DNA from: JAJFUB01 sp964622325
GTDB taxonomy: Bacteria; Armatimonadota; Zipacnadia; Zipacnadales; UBA11051
DNA: 64,000 nucleotides
Assembly (NCBI GenBank): GCA_964622325.1
Contig: CAZUOJ010000006.1
Span: 12,706-76,705, forward strand
Reading direction: 5' to 3'
Shown here: positions 1 through 7,916 of the stretch, one piece after another
Layout: each line of letters starts with the position of its first letter
How positions within the stretch are numbered: the stretch's first letter is position 1
Notes under the pieces: generated by a model
The model's database searches: none
What the model was told of the DNA's origin: nothing
What the model saw: only the letters and a program-made list of their open reading frames with translations
Made by a program: the position numbers and the translations under genes

Positions 1-2
1 TT

Positions 3-614
3 TTTAGCTTCAGCGATGTATATCCCGTATTTTCCGGCACGTGCAACACATGGACAGGAATCAAGCAGATTTTCCCGGATTTGGCCGAGACAGGCCGGCA
101 TCAGGATGCGCTGAATTATGTCTTTTTGCTGGGCGAACGCTTTGATATTTTAAATTTGCATCCTCTCAGGAAAGACGATCCCTTTGGGCAGCATGTGCGA
201 AAATTAGTGGCGCTGCGCCAAAAAATCCGTGATGTAGTGTATCAGGGCCGTATGCGCGATGCCCTGGGGCTTTCCGGGATGCCTGAGGGCGTAGAAGCCC
301 GGCTGTTCATCTGGCAGCTGCGTGCGGCGCAGCCTGGCCGCGCCCGCCCGGCCGCAAAAAGCGCCTCTGAAAATCTGCCCATGGCTGATATTTCTCCAGG
401 CGCCGTTGTCGTTACGATATGGGATAGACGCGCGGAACGCACGCCCTGGGAATTGTCTCTCGACACATCCGCCACGCAGTGGCCCGCAGGCGTGCAAAAA
501 GCACGAGCGTTTTTGCTGGACGGAAGTGAACAGGATGTTGAAATACAAAAAGAAGGCACACAATGGCGTATGTCCGTTCCTGCAGCAGAAGTGTGCGCTC
601 TCCGAATTCAATGA
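3..614 (+). CDS. C-terminal part of a glycosidase-like protein (DUF6259-like), cut by the window edge
   Basis: The reading frame is open from the first complete codon at position 3 with no start in view, so this is the last ~203 residues of a longer protein. The stretch FSDVYPVFSGTCNTWTG followed by a helix-rich region and HPLRKDDPFGQHVRKLVALR resembles the end of TIM-barrel glycosidase-like proteins of the DUF6259 type, which finish with a small beta-sandwich. The last ~90 residues (VVVTIWDRRAERTPWELSLD onward) look like that sandwich. No catalytic residue can be assigned because the barrel lies outside the window. It may be co-transcribed with the UroD-family gene 170 bp downstream. Family assignment is from memory of the family's look and is tentative. 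Confidence 0.6.
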   Translation, partial: FSFSDVYPVFSGTCNTWTGIKQIFPDLAETGRHQDALNYVFLLGERFDILNLHPLRKDDPFGQHVRKLVALRQKIRDVVYQGRMRDALGLSGMPEGVEARLFIWQLRAAQPGRARPAAKSASENLPMADISPGAVVVTIWDRRAERTPWELSLDTSATQWPAGVQKARAFLLDGSEQDVEIQKEGTQWRMSVPAAEVCALRIQ

Positions 615-783
615 TCGAGACGCTGGAAAAAGAATATTTCTCCTGAATATTCCGGAACAGAATGTGAATAAAAAGAACAAGGGCTATTCTGAATACAATA
701 AACAGTGGCGTAATCAGAATGTGATGGACAAATTTAGCATCTGTTAGCAATGAGAGCGGTTATTTGAAGGAGTAGGACGCAAG

Positions 784-1959
784 ATGGCTTATGAAAAATC
801 GCCGCCTGCTGATGGCATACATGCTCCTGTGCCGCGGGAACAGATGAGCGAAAGCGTGCGTCGGCTGCGCGATGCTTACAACATCACGCCGGGAGCGCCG
901 CTGTATCGAAAAGAATTCTGGCTTATGCCGGGGGCGCTGGAGCGCTGGAAAAAGGAAGGGATGCCAGAGGATGTGCCCCTGCAGGAGCTTTTTGGCTATG
1001 ATGAGCCGGCTGTTTTTGCGCTGGGGGGCCTGGGGTGGTGCGAGGCGCCCTTCGTACCGCCATTTGAGGAAAAAGTTGTAGCCGTGGAGGGCGATTATGA
1101 GATTGTTCAGGATTGTGCGGGACGGCAGAAATTGTGTTTTAAGGAGAGGCGCGTTGGCTTTATGCCGGAATATCTGGCCCATCCGGTGCGCGATGAGCGG
1201 ACATGGGAAGAAGAGGTCAAATGGCGCTTAGATCCAGACACGCCCGAACGCTGGGCAGGCTTTGAGGAACATATGGCGGCGGCCGTGGCAGCTGCTGGCC
1301 GGGGCTGGCTGATGAGCCAGGGCCTCATTGGAGGCTACATGTATTTGCGCTCGCTTATAGGGCCTGTGGAAGTGCTGTATATGTTTCACGACAATCCCTG
1401 GCTCATTCATCAATGTATGGAGACATGGCTGCATTTAGCGGATACAGTGGCGGCGCGCCATCAACAATATGTCACAATTGAAGAAATCTATTTTGCAGAA
1501 GACATATGCTATAATCATGGGCCCCTGATCAGTCCCGAAATGATGCGCGAATTCCTGTTGCCCTATTATCAGCAGCTTGTCTGCAATATCAAAGCCCGCA
1601 ATATTGATCGCACGCGCCATGTGTTTGTGCATGTGGATACGGACGGCTTTTGTGAGCCTGTCATCCCTGTATATCGGGAAGCCATCGGCCTGGATGTGAT
1701 GAGTCCTTTTGAAGTCGCTGCCGGCTGTGATGTAATGCGCGTGGGCCAGCAATATCCCGATTTTGTCCTGCAGGGCGGCCTGGACAAGCGTGTGCTGGCG
1801 CGCTCCAAACAGGAAATTGAAGAAATGCTGCAGCGTATCATCCCGCCTATGCGCGCCCGCGGAGGCTATATCCCCACAATTGATCATGGAACGCCCGAAG
1901 AAGTGCCCTACGAAAATTATCTGTATTTTCGGAAAAGAATGCTGGAGCTGGGCGGCTGA
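784..1959 (+). CDS. uroporphyrinogen decarboxylase (UroD/URO-D) family protein
   Basis: 391 residues with the features of the UroD-like barrel family: FVHVDTDG in the second half, the GGLDKRVLA segment, and the C-terminal YIPTIDHGTPEEVPYENYLY motif. This branch is not the haem-pathway HemE. It resembles the corrinoid-methyltransferase-like or orphan UroD proteins abundant in Armatimonadota and Planctomycetes, so the substrate is unknown. It is a soluble cytoplasmic protein with no signal peptide. The ATG is supported by AAGGAG ten to fifteen bases upstream (772-777). It follows the glycosidase-like gene in the same direction, and the small Cys-rich gene lies convergent downstream. A role in demethylating sugars or aromatic compounds would fit the neighbourhood but is inference. 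Confidence 0.8.
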   Translation: MAYEKSPPADGIHAPVPREQMSESVRRLRDAYNITPGAPLYRKEFWLMPGALERWKKEGMPEDVPLQELFGYDEPAVFALGGLGWCEAPFVPPFEEKVVAVEGDYEIVQDCAGRQKLCFKERRVGFMPEYLAHPVRDERTWEEEVKWRLDPDTPERWAGFEEHMAAAVAAAGRGWLMSQGLIGGYMYLRSLIGPVEVLYMFHDNPWLIHQCMETWLHLADTVAARHQQYVTIEEIYFAEDICYNHGPLISPEMMREFLLPYYQQLVCNIKARNIDRTRHVFVHVDTDGFCEPVIPVYREAIGLDVMSPFEVAAGCDVMRVGQQYPDFVLQGGLDKRVLARSKQEIEEMLQRIIPPMRARGGYIPTIDHGTPEEVPYENYLYFRKRMLELGG

Positions 1960-2159
1960 TCAGAAAGCCTCCCAATAAAGCCAATATCTGTGTCACATAG
2001 AGGCGACACGGCAAGAGCCGCAACAAAACGGCGCCCGTATCAGCTTCAGCGAATGGCATTTTTTCCGCTTTTTATCGCCCTTGCTGATGCAGGCAAAGAC
2101 AATAGCTTTGAAAAGCTCTCCAAGAAAAAGCGGGAACAGGGGGAAGCGCCCGAAAATCC

Positions 2160-2453
2160 TTATTCTTTTGCCTGCTTTAAGCTATGTTCGGTCAGTGCGC
2201 TGAGCGCCTCCAGGCGCTGATTGAGCAGCGGATAAAAACATTGCGGCAAATGATCGCCATGTCCGCGATGGATAATTACACATTCCACACAGCGGCCATG
2301 CCACTTGCAGCCCTTGTGGGGGCACGAGCAATAATCTATTCCCGAGGCCAGCACTTCCGCCAAGAATTGTTCCTGTAGCGCCTGCGCCTCAGCGCTGCGC
2401 CCCTCGCGGAATAAAGCCATCGCCTTTTGTTCCAGCGGATGATTGTCAATCAT
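2160..2453 (-). CDS. small Cys/His-rich protein (DUF6485-like)
   Basis: 97 residues with a compact metal-site-like core, CSCPHKGCKWHGRC then VECVIIHRGHGDHLPQC, giving six cysteines and several histidines in about 35 residues. An N-terminal helix (MIDNHPLEQKAMALFREG) and a C-terminal helix flank it. The spacing C-x-C-x4-C-x5-C-x2-C and the 'HLPxCF' ending resemble small zinc-binding-like proteins of the DUF6485 type from anaerobes. The metal and the function are unknown. It lies convergent to the UroD-family gene and upstream of nothing obvious. The start ATG at 2453 follows AAGGGGAG (rc of 2461-2467), a good ribosome site. Confidence 0.7.
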   Translation of the reverse strand: MIDNHPLEQKAMALFREGRSAEAQALQEQFLAEVLASGIDYCSCPHKGCKWHGRCVECVIIHRGHGDHLPQCFYPLLNQRLEALSALTEHSLKQAKE

Positions 2454-2514
2454 TTCGACTCCCCTTCTTTTCTATTGAGGGCAAAATGGAGCGGACAGGC
2501 GAGCATGTGGGGGC

Positions 2515-3753
2515 TCATTTGTTTTCTCTCAAATCTTTAACGGGCCCCGCCACATCCCCTTCTATTGTCACGCGGCCGACTTTTGGCCCCAGAAACAGGG
2601 ATAGAGGCGAGCCCTGAATGCGATTTCGCCGCAAAACAATATCATGCGTTTCGCCATCAATACGAATGCCCGCCGCCGGATAGCCGTTATGTTCTTCGCG
2701 CCCGTTGTTTTCCAGTGTGCACTCCTCAATGACGCAGCGATGGCCAGCGGCGTGATAGGCTTCTTCCCGGAAATAGATGCCCGAGAAACGATTGCGGCGG
2801 ATGATGTTCAGCCGAAAATGATTGTCCGTATCCTTATGGCCGATGGAGATGCCCATCTGAGCGTTGTCTTCGATGATATTGTCTTCAAAAAGGCCATTTT
2901 TGACGCGCCAGCACAAAAACAAGCCGCAGCCGCCATTATTTCTCATCACGCAGCGACGCACAATGGGACGGGCGGAGCCGGAGCCGGGATGGCAGCCGCC
3001 GCCTGCATTGTTTTCAAACACGCAATCCTCCACAATGACATCCGGGCAATTCTGAAACGATAGCCCATCGCCGTTCACATTCCGAATGATCACATGGCTG
3101 ATAGTGACATTAGCCACGCGCAACAGATTAATGCCGCCTCCGCGGCAGCTGTCTTCAGGCGGGCACTGTTCGCGTTGCCCCTCCAGCACAAGATGGCGGA
3201 TGGCGATATTTTCCTGATCAGCCGCCCGGATCAGCGGGCATGCGTGCGACACATGGGCGCCGTCGCGGACCATTAAGTCCGCATTCAGCCGCTCATCCAG
3301 AATCAGGGCGCCGTCAGGCTCTTTGCGGAAAATTGTGGCGACTGTGCTCAAGAAGCCGCCAAAGCGCTGGCTGCGCACTGTCACGCCCTCGCCGACAGAA
3401 AAAAGCGAGCTATCTTGGGGCAGAATGCGCACATCGCCATAATCGCCGTCTTCGGCGAGAAGCGATTGTCCGCCGGGGGCTTTGCGCAGGATCGTTTGCT
3501 CTCCAGCGCCTTCCAGCGTCACGCCGCGGCGCAAGATCACAGAATTGCGCAGCAGCCATTCGCCCGGGCCGAGACGTACAATTCCGCCGCCCAGCCCGGC
3601 AATATAATCCACAGCCGCTTGCAAAACACGATGATCCCGGCCGCACACATCGCCTTCCTGAATGCCGACATTGATCTGTGGATACACAGCAGGCGCTCCT
3701 TTCCCCATTACACTGGCTGTCAGCAATAATATAACAGGCAAAGCTTGGCGCAT
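2515..3753 (-). CDS. secreted right-handed parallel beta-helix protein (pectate-lyase-like fold)
   Basis: 412 residues beginning with a signal peptide (MRQALPVILLLTASVMGKGA). The mature part starts as DVCGRDHRVLQAAVDYIAG, the 'pectate lyase 3' type opening in which a helix precedes the first coil. It then runs through repeated coils such as VRRCVMRNNGGCGLFLC, LFEDNIIEDNAQMGISIG and LNIIRRNRFSGIYFREE, each with N-N/G turns and hydrophobic stacks typical of the right-handed beta-helix. Families with this fold include polysaccharide lyases, epimerases and glycosidases, and the catalytic class cannot be read from the sequence. The protein is probably exported. A second beta-helix protein lies at 10560-12503, suggesting a shared polysaccharide target. 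Confidence 0.8.
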   Translation of the reverse strand: MRQALPVILLLTASVMGKGAPAVYPQINVGIQEGDVCGRDHRVLQAAVDYIAGLGGGIVRLGPGEWLLRNSVILRRGVTLEGAGEQTILRKAPGGQSLLAEDGDYGDVRILPQDSSLFSVGEGVTVRSQRFGGFLSTVATIFRKEPDGALILDERLNADLMVRDGAHVSHACPLIRAADQENIAIRHLVLEGQREQCPPEDSCRGGGINLLRVANVTISHVIIRNVNGDGLSFQNCPDVIVEDCVFENNAGGGCHPGSGSARPIVRRCVMRNNGGCGLFLCWRVKNGLFEDNIIEDNAQMGISIGHKDTDNHFRLNIIRRNRFSGIYFREEAYHAAGHRCVIEECTLENNGREEHNGYPAAGIRIDGETHDIVLRRNRIQGSPLSLFLGPKVGRVTIEGDVAGPVKDLRENK

Positions 3754-3943
3754 ACATTAATTTTCTTTTTTGTGCAAGCAAAGCCTTCTAGCCCATTTGA
3801 ACAATGATAATTTTGGGATTCAGGCAGAAAGAAGCGTACAAGCAGAGGGACACGGATTGGAGGAATTACACAGAGAAATGCATTTTATCCGAATTCAATT
3901 GAAGCATCCGATTTTGGAGGGAAGCCTTTTTGGGCAAAATATC

Positions 3944-3974
3944 AGGGCCCCAGGCAAATGTAGCCTGGGGCCCT
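3944..3974 (-). terminator. perfect 12-bp hairpin, probable terminator of the GCGCG peptide transcript
   Basis: AGGGCCCCAGGC and GCCTGGGGCCCT pair perfectly over 12 bp around a 7-base loop. Read on the minus strand the stem is followed by GATATTTTGCCC, only moderately U-rich. On the plus strand no U-run follows, so the minus-strand reading, about 95 bases after the stop of the 29-residue peptide gene, is preferred. Confidence 0.55.
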
Positions 3975-4066
3975 GCCAAGATGCCTGTGAGTGTGGCCTT
4001 CTGAGGAGCGGGGCTCATTCCGAGATTTTTTCGCCTCAGAAGTCCCTCCAGGCGGGCGTCAGAGGA

Positions 4067-4156
4067 TTATTTGCCTCCGCACCCACATCCCTTCTTTTTG
4101 GATTCTTCCTTCTTCTCCTCTTTCTTGCCGCACCCACAGCCCTTTTTATCGTCCAC
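4067..4156 (-). CDS. 29-residue GCGCG-motif peptide (unrecognised)
   Basis: A GTG-initiated reading frame of 29 codons with an ideal ribosome site AAGGAGG seven bases upstream (4164-4170). The product begins VDDKKGCGCGKK, continues with a Lys/Glu linker (EEKKEESKKK) and ends GCGCGGK. It therefore has two KGCGCG knots of two cysteines each, separated by a charged helix-like spacer. Everything about the layout suggests it is expressed: a TTGACA-N17-TAAAGT promoter about 200 bases upstream, a long leader, and a perfect 12-bp hairpin downstream. Possible roles are a small metal-binding or metal-delivery peptide, or a precursor of a modified peptide. No modifying enzyme is adjacent, so I assign no function. 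Confidence 0.6.
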   Translation of the reverse strand: MDDKKGCGCGKKEEKKEESKKKGCGCGGK

Positions 4157-4356
4157 TTTGACACCTCCTTATTAGCCGTTCGGCCTGGCCGCCCGCTCGC
4201 CTGCTCCCATTTGCCATGCGCCGGTCCGTGTCAGGCGCCGACTCTAGCAGCGGCCACCTGCTCCTTATAAAAAGCCGTAATTTTCGTTTGTCGAATGTAT
4301 TTTTTTAAATCAACATTCTGTCCCAAAGGAGCAGATGTTTTTCACTCATTATAAGC

Positions 4357-4385
4357 ACTTTATCCTTAACAAAAGTTCCTGTCAA
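4357..4385 (-). promoter_or_regulatory. sigma-70-like promoter of the GCGCG peptide gene
   Basis: On the minus strand TTGACA (4380-4385) is followed after 17 bases by TAAAGT (4357-4362), and a perfect TATAAT lies just downstream (4348-4353). Transcription from here would give a leader of roughly 190 bases before the GTG of the 29-residue peptide. The leader is GC-rich near the coding region and could fold. I do not recognise a known riboswitch in it. Confidence 0.55.
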
Positions 4386-4495
4386 TAGTGCTGAAATGAA
4401 ATTTTGTTATATTTTGCGCCGCTGGCCTGCAATACTTGCCTGTTTTATTGCCCTGCTTGCCGTGATGAAAGGAGGCCGCTTGTCAGATAGGATTT

Positions 4496-7282
4496 TCATT
4501 CCCTTCCCATTTCCACAATCAAAGTCACATCACACGGATAGCGGCCTGCCCGGCTGCTGTAAATCACAAGCCCGCGATGATGCCGAGCTGAACGCGGCAC
4601 ACTAAGGCGGATATGTATTTGCCCGGCATTTTCCGCCAGAATTTTTTGCAAAAGCTCGCCTGCGACAGAAAAGCGCACAAGCTCGCCATATCGCCCCCGG
4701 AAGCCGTGCAAATGCGATAACGCCCCTCGCGCGTCGGCAAATTGATCCCGCAAAATTGTGGAATGCACAGGAAGCCCATTACAGGCGATATCTAATTGGC
4801 TGGGCCAGCCGGGCCCCTCTAGATGCGTTTGGGGCGCGCCCGGCCGCTTGCTGGACGCCTCGCACAGGAATGTCAGTCGGACTGCCCGGCGCATATCTAT
4901 TTCCTCAGGCAGCGTGAACAGATAATCCATATGCCCGGCCTCCACGCCTCCCAAAAGATGCGTCTGCATATCCACGACGCCTCGCTCCACTTCCGCCTCG
5001 TGCCAGGCTGTGGAGACTTCCACATCCCCGGCCTGCTTGCGCAAAAGCCAGCGCTGTGTCGCCCTCTCAAATTCCAGGGCGGGCCGCCCGTGTTGATATA
5101 TTTCCGCCACAGCCCAATTGGCTGCCAGGCCCGGCAGCCACGCCTCCAGCCACACAAGACAGCTTTCCTCATTGATTGTGACGCTCGGCAAATCCGCAAA
5201 GATTATGGGCTGCGTTGTTTCCGGCCAAACGAGGCTCCCTTCCGAAAGCACACAGGATTCGCCCAGCGAATCCAAAAGCGTGTAGCGATAATGCAATTCC
5301 GGCAAAAGGCCAGCATAGCCCGCACGATTCACAAATACACGCGGGGCAAAAAGCTGCCCCGGGGCTAAAGTTTGGGCGGGCGGGCCATCCACGCCTAAAT
5401 ACACAGGCCCCTGCAGGCTCTGAATCTCATAGCCAAAATCTTTCGCAGTCCGATCGTAATTGAACACGCCATTGCATTCCCATTCGATGTCCTGCAGCTC
5501 TGTGTAGACATAGCCACAGATTTTTTCTTGCTTCCGTAGCAAATCCGTGAGGAATTTGAAGCAATAGGACACATCCAAATCGCCCATCCGGGCGCTGATG
5601 CCACCGTATTCCGAATTCAAAAGCGGCTCCTGCCCCTGCTGATTTCCGCCCACGAAATTAAATGTTGAGCCCGGATATGTTTCCGCCACGACTTTTTCAA
5701 TATGCGCCTTCGCCTGCTCATAATCATTGATGTAAAAATGCCAGGAATTAATATCTGTAATCACATGATCATACGAACAGGCGGAATTATCTTCCACTAG
5801 CCGGCTGGAATCCAGGGATTTTGCCAGCTGATACATCCGCTTCACCCATTCCTGTCTTTCAGCGGATTGCGCATATTCCTTGAAGCCCAGGCCCCATGTT
5901 TCGTTAAATAAAACCCACGCAAAGATACAGGGATGATTATAATCCCGTGCCACAAGCTGACGAAATGTCCATTCCCAGCGCTCACAGCCTGTCTCGCTGT
6001 AGCCCTCATAGCCCAGATTGGGCAAATCATACATAATGAGCATGCCCAGCCGATCCGCCCAATAATAAAAACGCGGATCTTCAGGCTTGATATGGATGCG
6101 CAAGAAATTGAAGCCTGCTTCCTTCGCTAACTCTATATCCCGCACAATATCTTCCTCGCTGCGCCAGGCATACACGCCCCAGGGATTGAAGCTTTGATCT
6201 AGAGCTCCTTTCAGATAAATAGGCTCGCCGTTCAATGTGATATACATTGGCCCTCCCGGATACAACGGCGCAGTGCCGATTTCCCGCAGGCCAAAATATG
6301 TGTGCACTTCATCCAGCACACATTCCTCCCCTGTTTCCTTTTTTACGAGCAATTGCGCTGTCACATTGTACAAATGCGGATCCTCAGGCCGCCATAGACG
6401 CGGCTTTCCTCCGAGGGGGAAGCGGCCTATTTCCCCGCAGGGGCCGCAATAATCCGCAACGAGATTGCCCGCCTCATCGTAAACAAGCAGGCGATACATT
6501 AAGCCTGGCGCTTCCTCATTGACGCCAATGGCGCATGTAACTTCTGGGGGCTGCAAATGCGGCGTCAGATGAATGTAGGTGAAATGGGTTTGGGGGCGCA
6601 CTTCCAGCCATACAGGCTGCCAGATGCCCGATGTGGGCGTATACCATTTATGTTGCTTGCCCAGCGGCTTGTCTTCCACATCCTGCGGATCAAAGACGCG
6701 TATCACAATTGTGGCTGTGTCCTCTGCCTCTAAAGCTTTCTCGTCGCCTGTGTCTGGGCATACGGCTTGTTTCTGACGAAGCGCTTCAGTAATATCACAG
6801 GAAAACGGCACATAGCCGCTGCGTCCTTCAGCCAGGAGGCAGCCATTCACCCATATTTTAATTTCCCAGTCCGCGGCGCCGATGTGAAGCCAGACGCGCT
6901 CGCCTTTCTCATAATTAAATGCAGGAATCTCCGCTTTTTTTAAAGTGCGGCGATACCAGCCAATTGTATGACGCGGCGCCGTTGTATAATTTTCTTTTGT
7001 GACGGATTTGGGCTCCAGATAAGCCTGTGTGCTGAACCAATTATCATTGCTGGCCCAGGCCTCGCTGCCCCAGGCGCTATGCGATTCCCAGGGAAAAGGC
7101 ACAATAATAGTGCGATTAAATGCCACTTCCAGCCGTTCTCCCCAGCGCTCCTGTTCGCCGCGATTCTCCGGATCAAACATAAATTCCCAGGGGCCATTCA
7201 AACATTGCCAGCCCTTCTCTAAATTCCGATAAAAGTCCGGACGAGGATGTTCCGCCCACAAACGGCTAAAAACGTGCTGCAT
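4496..7282 (-). CDS. glycoside hydrolase family 2 enzyme (beta-galactosidase/glucuronidase type)
   Basis: 928 residues with the GH2 order: an N-terminal jelly-roll sugar-binding domain (to ~200), an immunoglobulin-like domain, a TIM barrel (~330-640) and C-terminal beta domains. The acid/base glutamate sits in FAWVLFNETWGL (about E461) and the nucleophile in LLNSEYGGIS (about E558), so it should be active with retention. It would cleave a terminal beta-linked hexose or uronic acid, and the exact sugar cannot be read. There is no signal peptide, so it is likely cytoplasmic. I chose the ATG at 7282 because GGAG lies eight bases upstream. An in-frame GTG at 7303 lacks such a site. It is divergent from the winged-helix/KaiC operon and has an AAGCGCTT palindrome 30 bases upstream. 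Confidence 0.88.
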   Translation of the reverse strand: MQHVFSRLWAEHPRPDFYRNLEKGWQCLNGPWEFMFDPENRGEQERWGERLEVAFNRTIIVPFPWESHSAWGSEAWASNDNWFSTQAYLEPKSVTKENYTTAPRHTIGWYRRTLKKAEIPAFNYEKGERVWLHIGAADWEIKIWVNGCLLAEGRSGYVPFSCDITEALRQKQAVCPDTGDEKALEAEDTATIVIRVFDPQDVEDKPLGKQHKWYTPTSGIWQPVWLEVRPQTHFTYIHLTPHLQPPEVTCAIGVNEEAPGLMYRLLVYDEAGNLVADYCGPCGEIGRFPLGGKPRLWRPEDPHLYNVTAQLLVKKETGEECVLDEVHTYFGLREIGTAPLYPGGPMYITLNGEPIYLKGALDQSFNPWGVYAWRSEEDIVRDIELAKEAGFNFLRIHIKPEDPRFYYWADRLGMLIMYDLPNLGYEGYSETGCERWEWTFRQLVARDYNHPCIFAWVLFNETWGLGFKEYAQSAERQEWVKRMYQLAKSLDSSRLVEDNSACSYDHVITDINSWHFYINDYEQAKAHIEKVVAETYPGSTFNFVGGNQQGQEPLLNSEYGGISARMGDLDVSYCFKFLTDLLRKQEKICGYVYTELQDIEWECNGVFNYDRTAKDFGYEIQSLQGPVYLGVDGPPAQTLAPGQLFAPRVFVNRAGYAGLLPELHYRYTLLDSLGESCVLSEGSLVWPETTQPIIFADLPSVTINEESCLVWLEAWLPGLAANWAVAEIYQHGRPALEFERATQRWLLRKQAGDVEVSTAWHEAEVERGVVDMQTHLLGGVEAGHMDYLFTLPEEIDMRRAVRLTFLCEASSKRPGAPQTHLEGPGWPSQLDIACNGLPVHSTILRDQFADARGALSHLHGFRGRYGELVRFSVAGELLQKILAENAGQIHIRLSVPRSARHHRGLVIYSSRAGRYPCDVTLIVEMGRE

Positions 7283-7311
7283 AGCTTTCTCTCCGTATGT
7301 CACATTATTTT

Positions 7312-7319
7312 AAGCGCTT
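7312..7319. promoter_or_regulatory. AAGCGCTT palindrome upstream of the GH2 gene (operator candidate)
   Basis: TTAAGCGCTTG just upstream of the GH2 start has the CG-centred core typical of LacI-family operators. A short second dyad, CTTG-CTTATT-CAAG, directly adjoins it (7317-7330). An 8-bp palindrome alone is weak evidence. The position between divergent operons is what makes it worth noting. Confidence 0.3.
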
Positions 7320-7526
7320 GCTTATTCAAGCATTGGCCAAGGCAATTCCTTTTGGCAGTTGTTTTCTCCTTCCGAATCGTGTAAACTGAAAAGAAAATAT
7401 AATGAAAAAGAAATTAATGAATTAATAGAGAATAGTGTTGCGGAAACATCTTTTTCCCATTGGGCACAAACAATAATAAAGCGTTTTGCTTGTATTTCGC
7501 GCACAAAAAACATTTAAGGGAAAGCC

Positions 7527-7916
7527 ATGGATCCACGGCTTGTTGATTTTATCGAAAATGTGGCTCAAAATATCGTGGGGCTGGACATTGCTTTGTTTTT
7601 CCAGGCGAATCCCCGCACTTTCGATACAGCTGCTGGCCTGGCGCTGCGCACGCATCGCGATGTAGATGAAGTGCGCTCCGCTTTAGAGCGGATGGCGCAA
7701 CATGGCTATCTGGAGACATTCAGCCGCGGCGAAGGCCGATATACATGCTATGCCCTGCCCAAAGATGCAAAAGTGTGGAATTTGCTTTGTATGCTTTCCG
7801 AAGCGTATCTGGATCACGCGGAAAGCCGTAAAGAAATTATTCGGCTGCTGATGCGCCTGCAGCAGGAGCGAACGAAGCGAACGCAACAGCAAACGGGGGA
7901 GGAAACAAACACATGA
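7527..7916 (+). CDS. winged-helix-like regulator, partner of the KaiC-SBP fusion
   Basis: 129 residues. The middle segment (NPRTFDTAAGLALRTHRD, VDEVRSALERMAQHGYLE, then a beta wing SRGEGRYTCYAL) has the layout of a winged helix-turn-helix, so DNA binding is likely. A C-terminal helix rich in Arg, Lys and Gln follows. No ligand-binding domain is present, so any signal input would have to come from a partner. Its stop overlaps the ATG of the KaiC-SBP fusion (shared ATGA), implying translational coupling. AAGGG seven bases before ATG supports the start. The operon is divergent from the GH2 gene, which I infer may be its target. A role in binding the fusion protein rather than DNA is an alternative. 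Confidence 0.65.
   Translation: MDPRLVDFIENVAQNIVGLDIALFFQANPRTFDTAAGLALRTHRDVDEVRSALERMAQHGYLETFSRGEGRYTCYALPKDAKVWNLLCMLSEAYLDHAESRKEIIRLLMRLQQERTKRTQQQTGEETNT

Noticed and set aside
4396..4605. Plus-strand 69-codon frame starting with a hydrophobic stretch
   Set aside because: It overlaps the C-terminus of the GH2 gene on the other strand, has no ribosome site, and the second half is the antisense of that gene.
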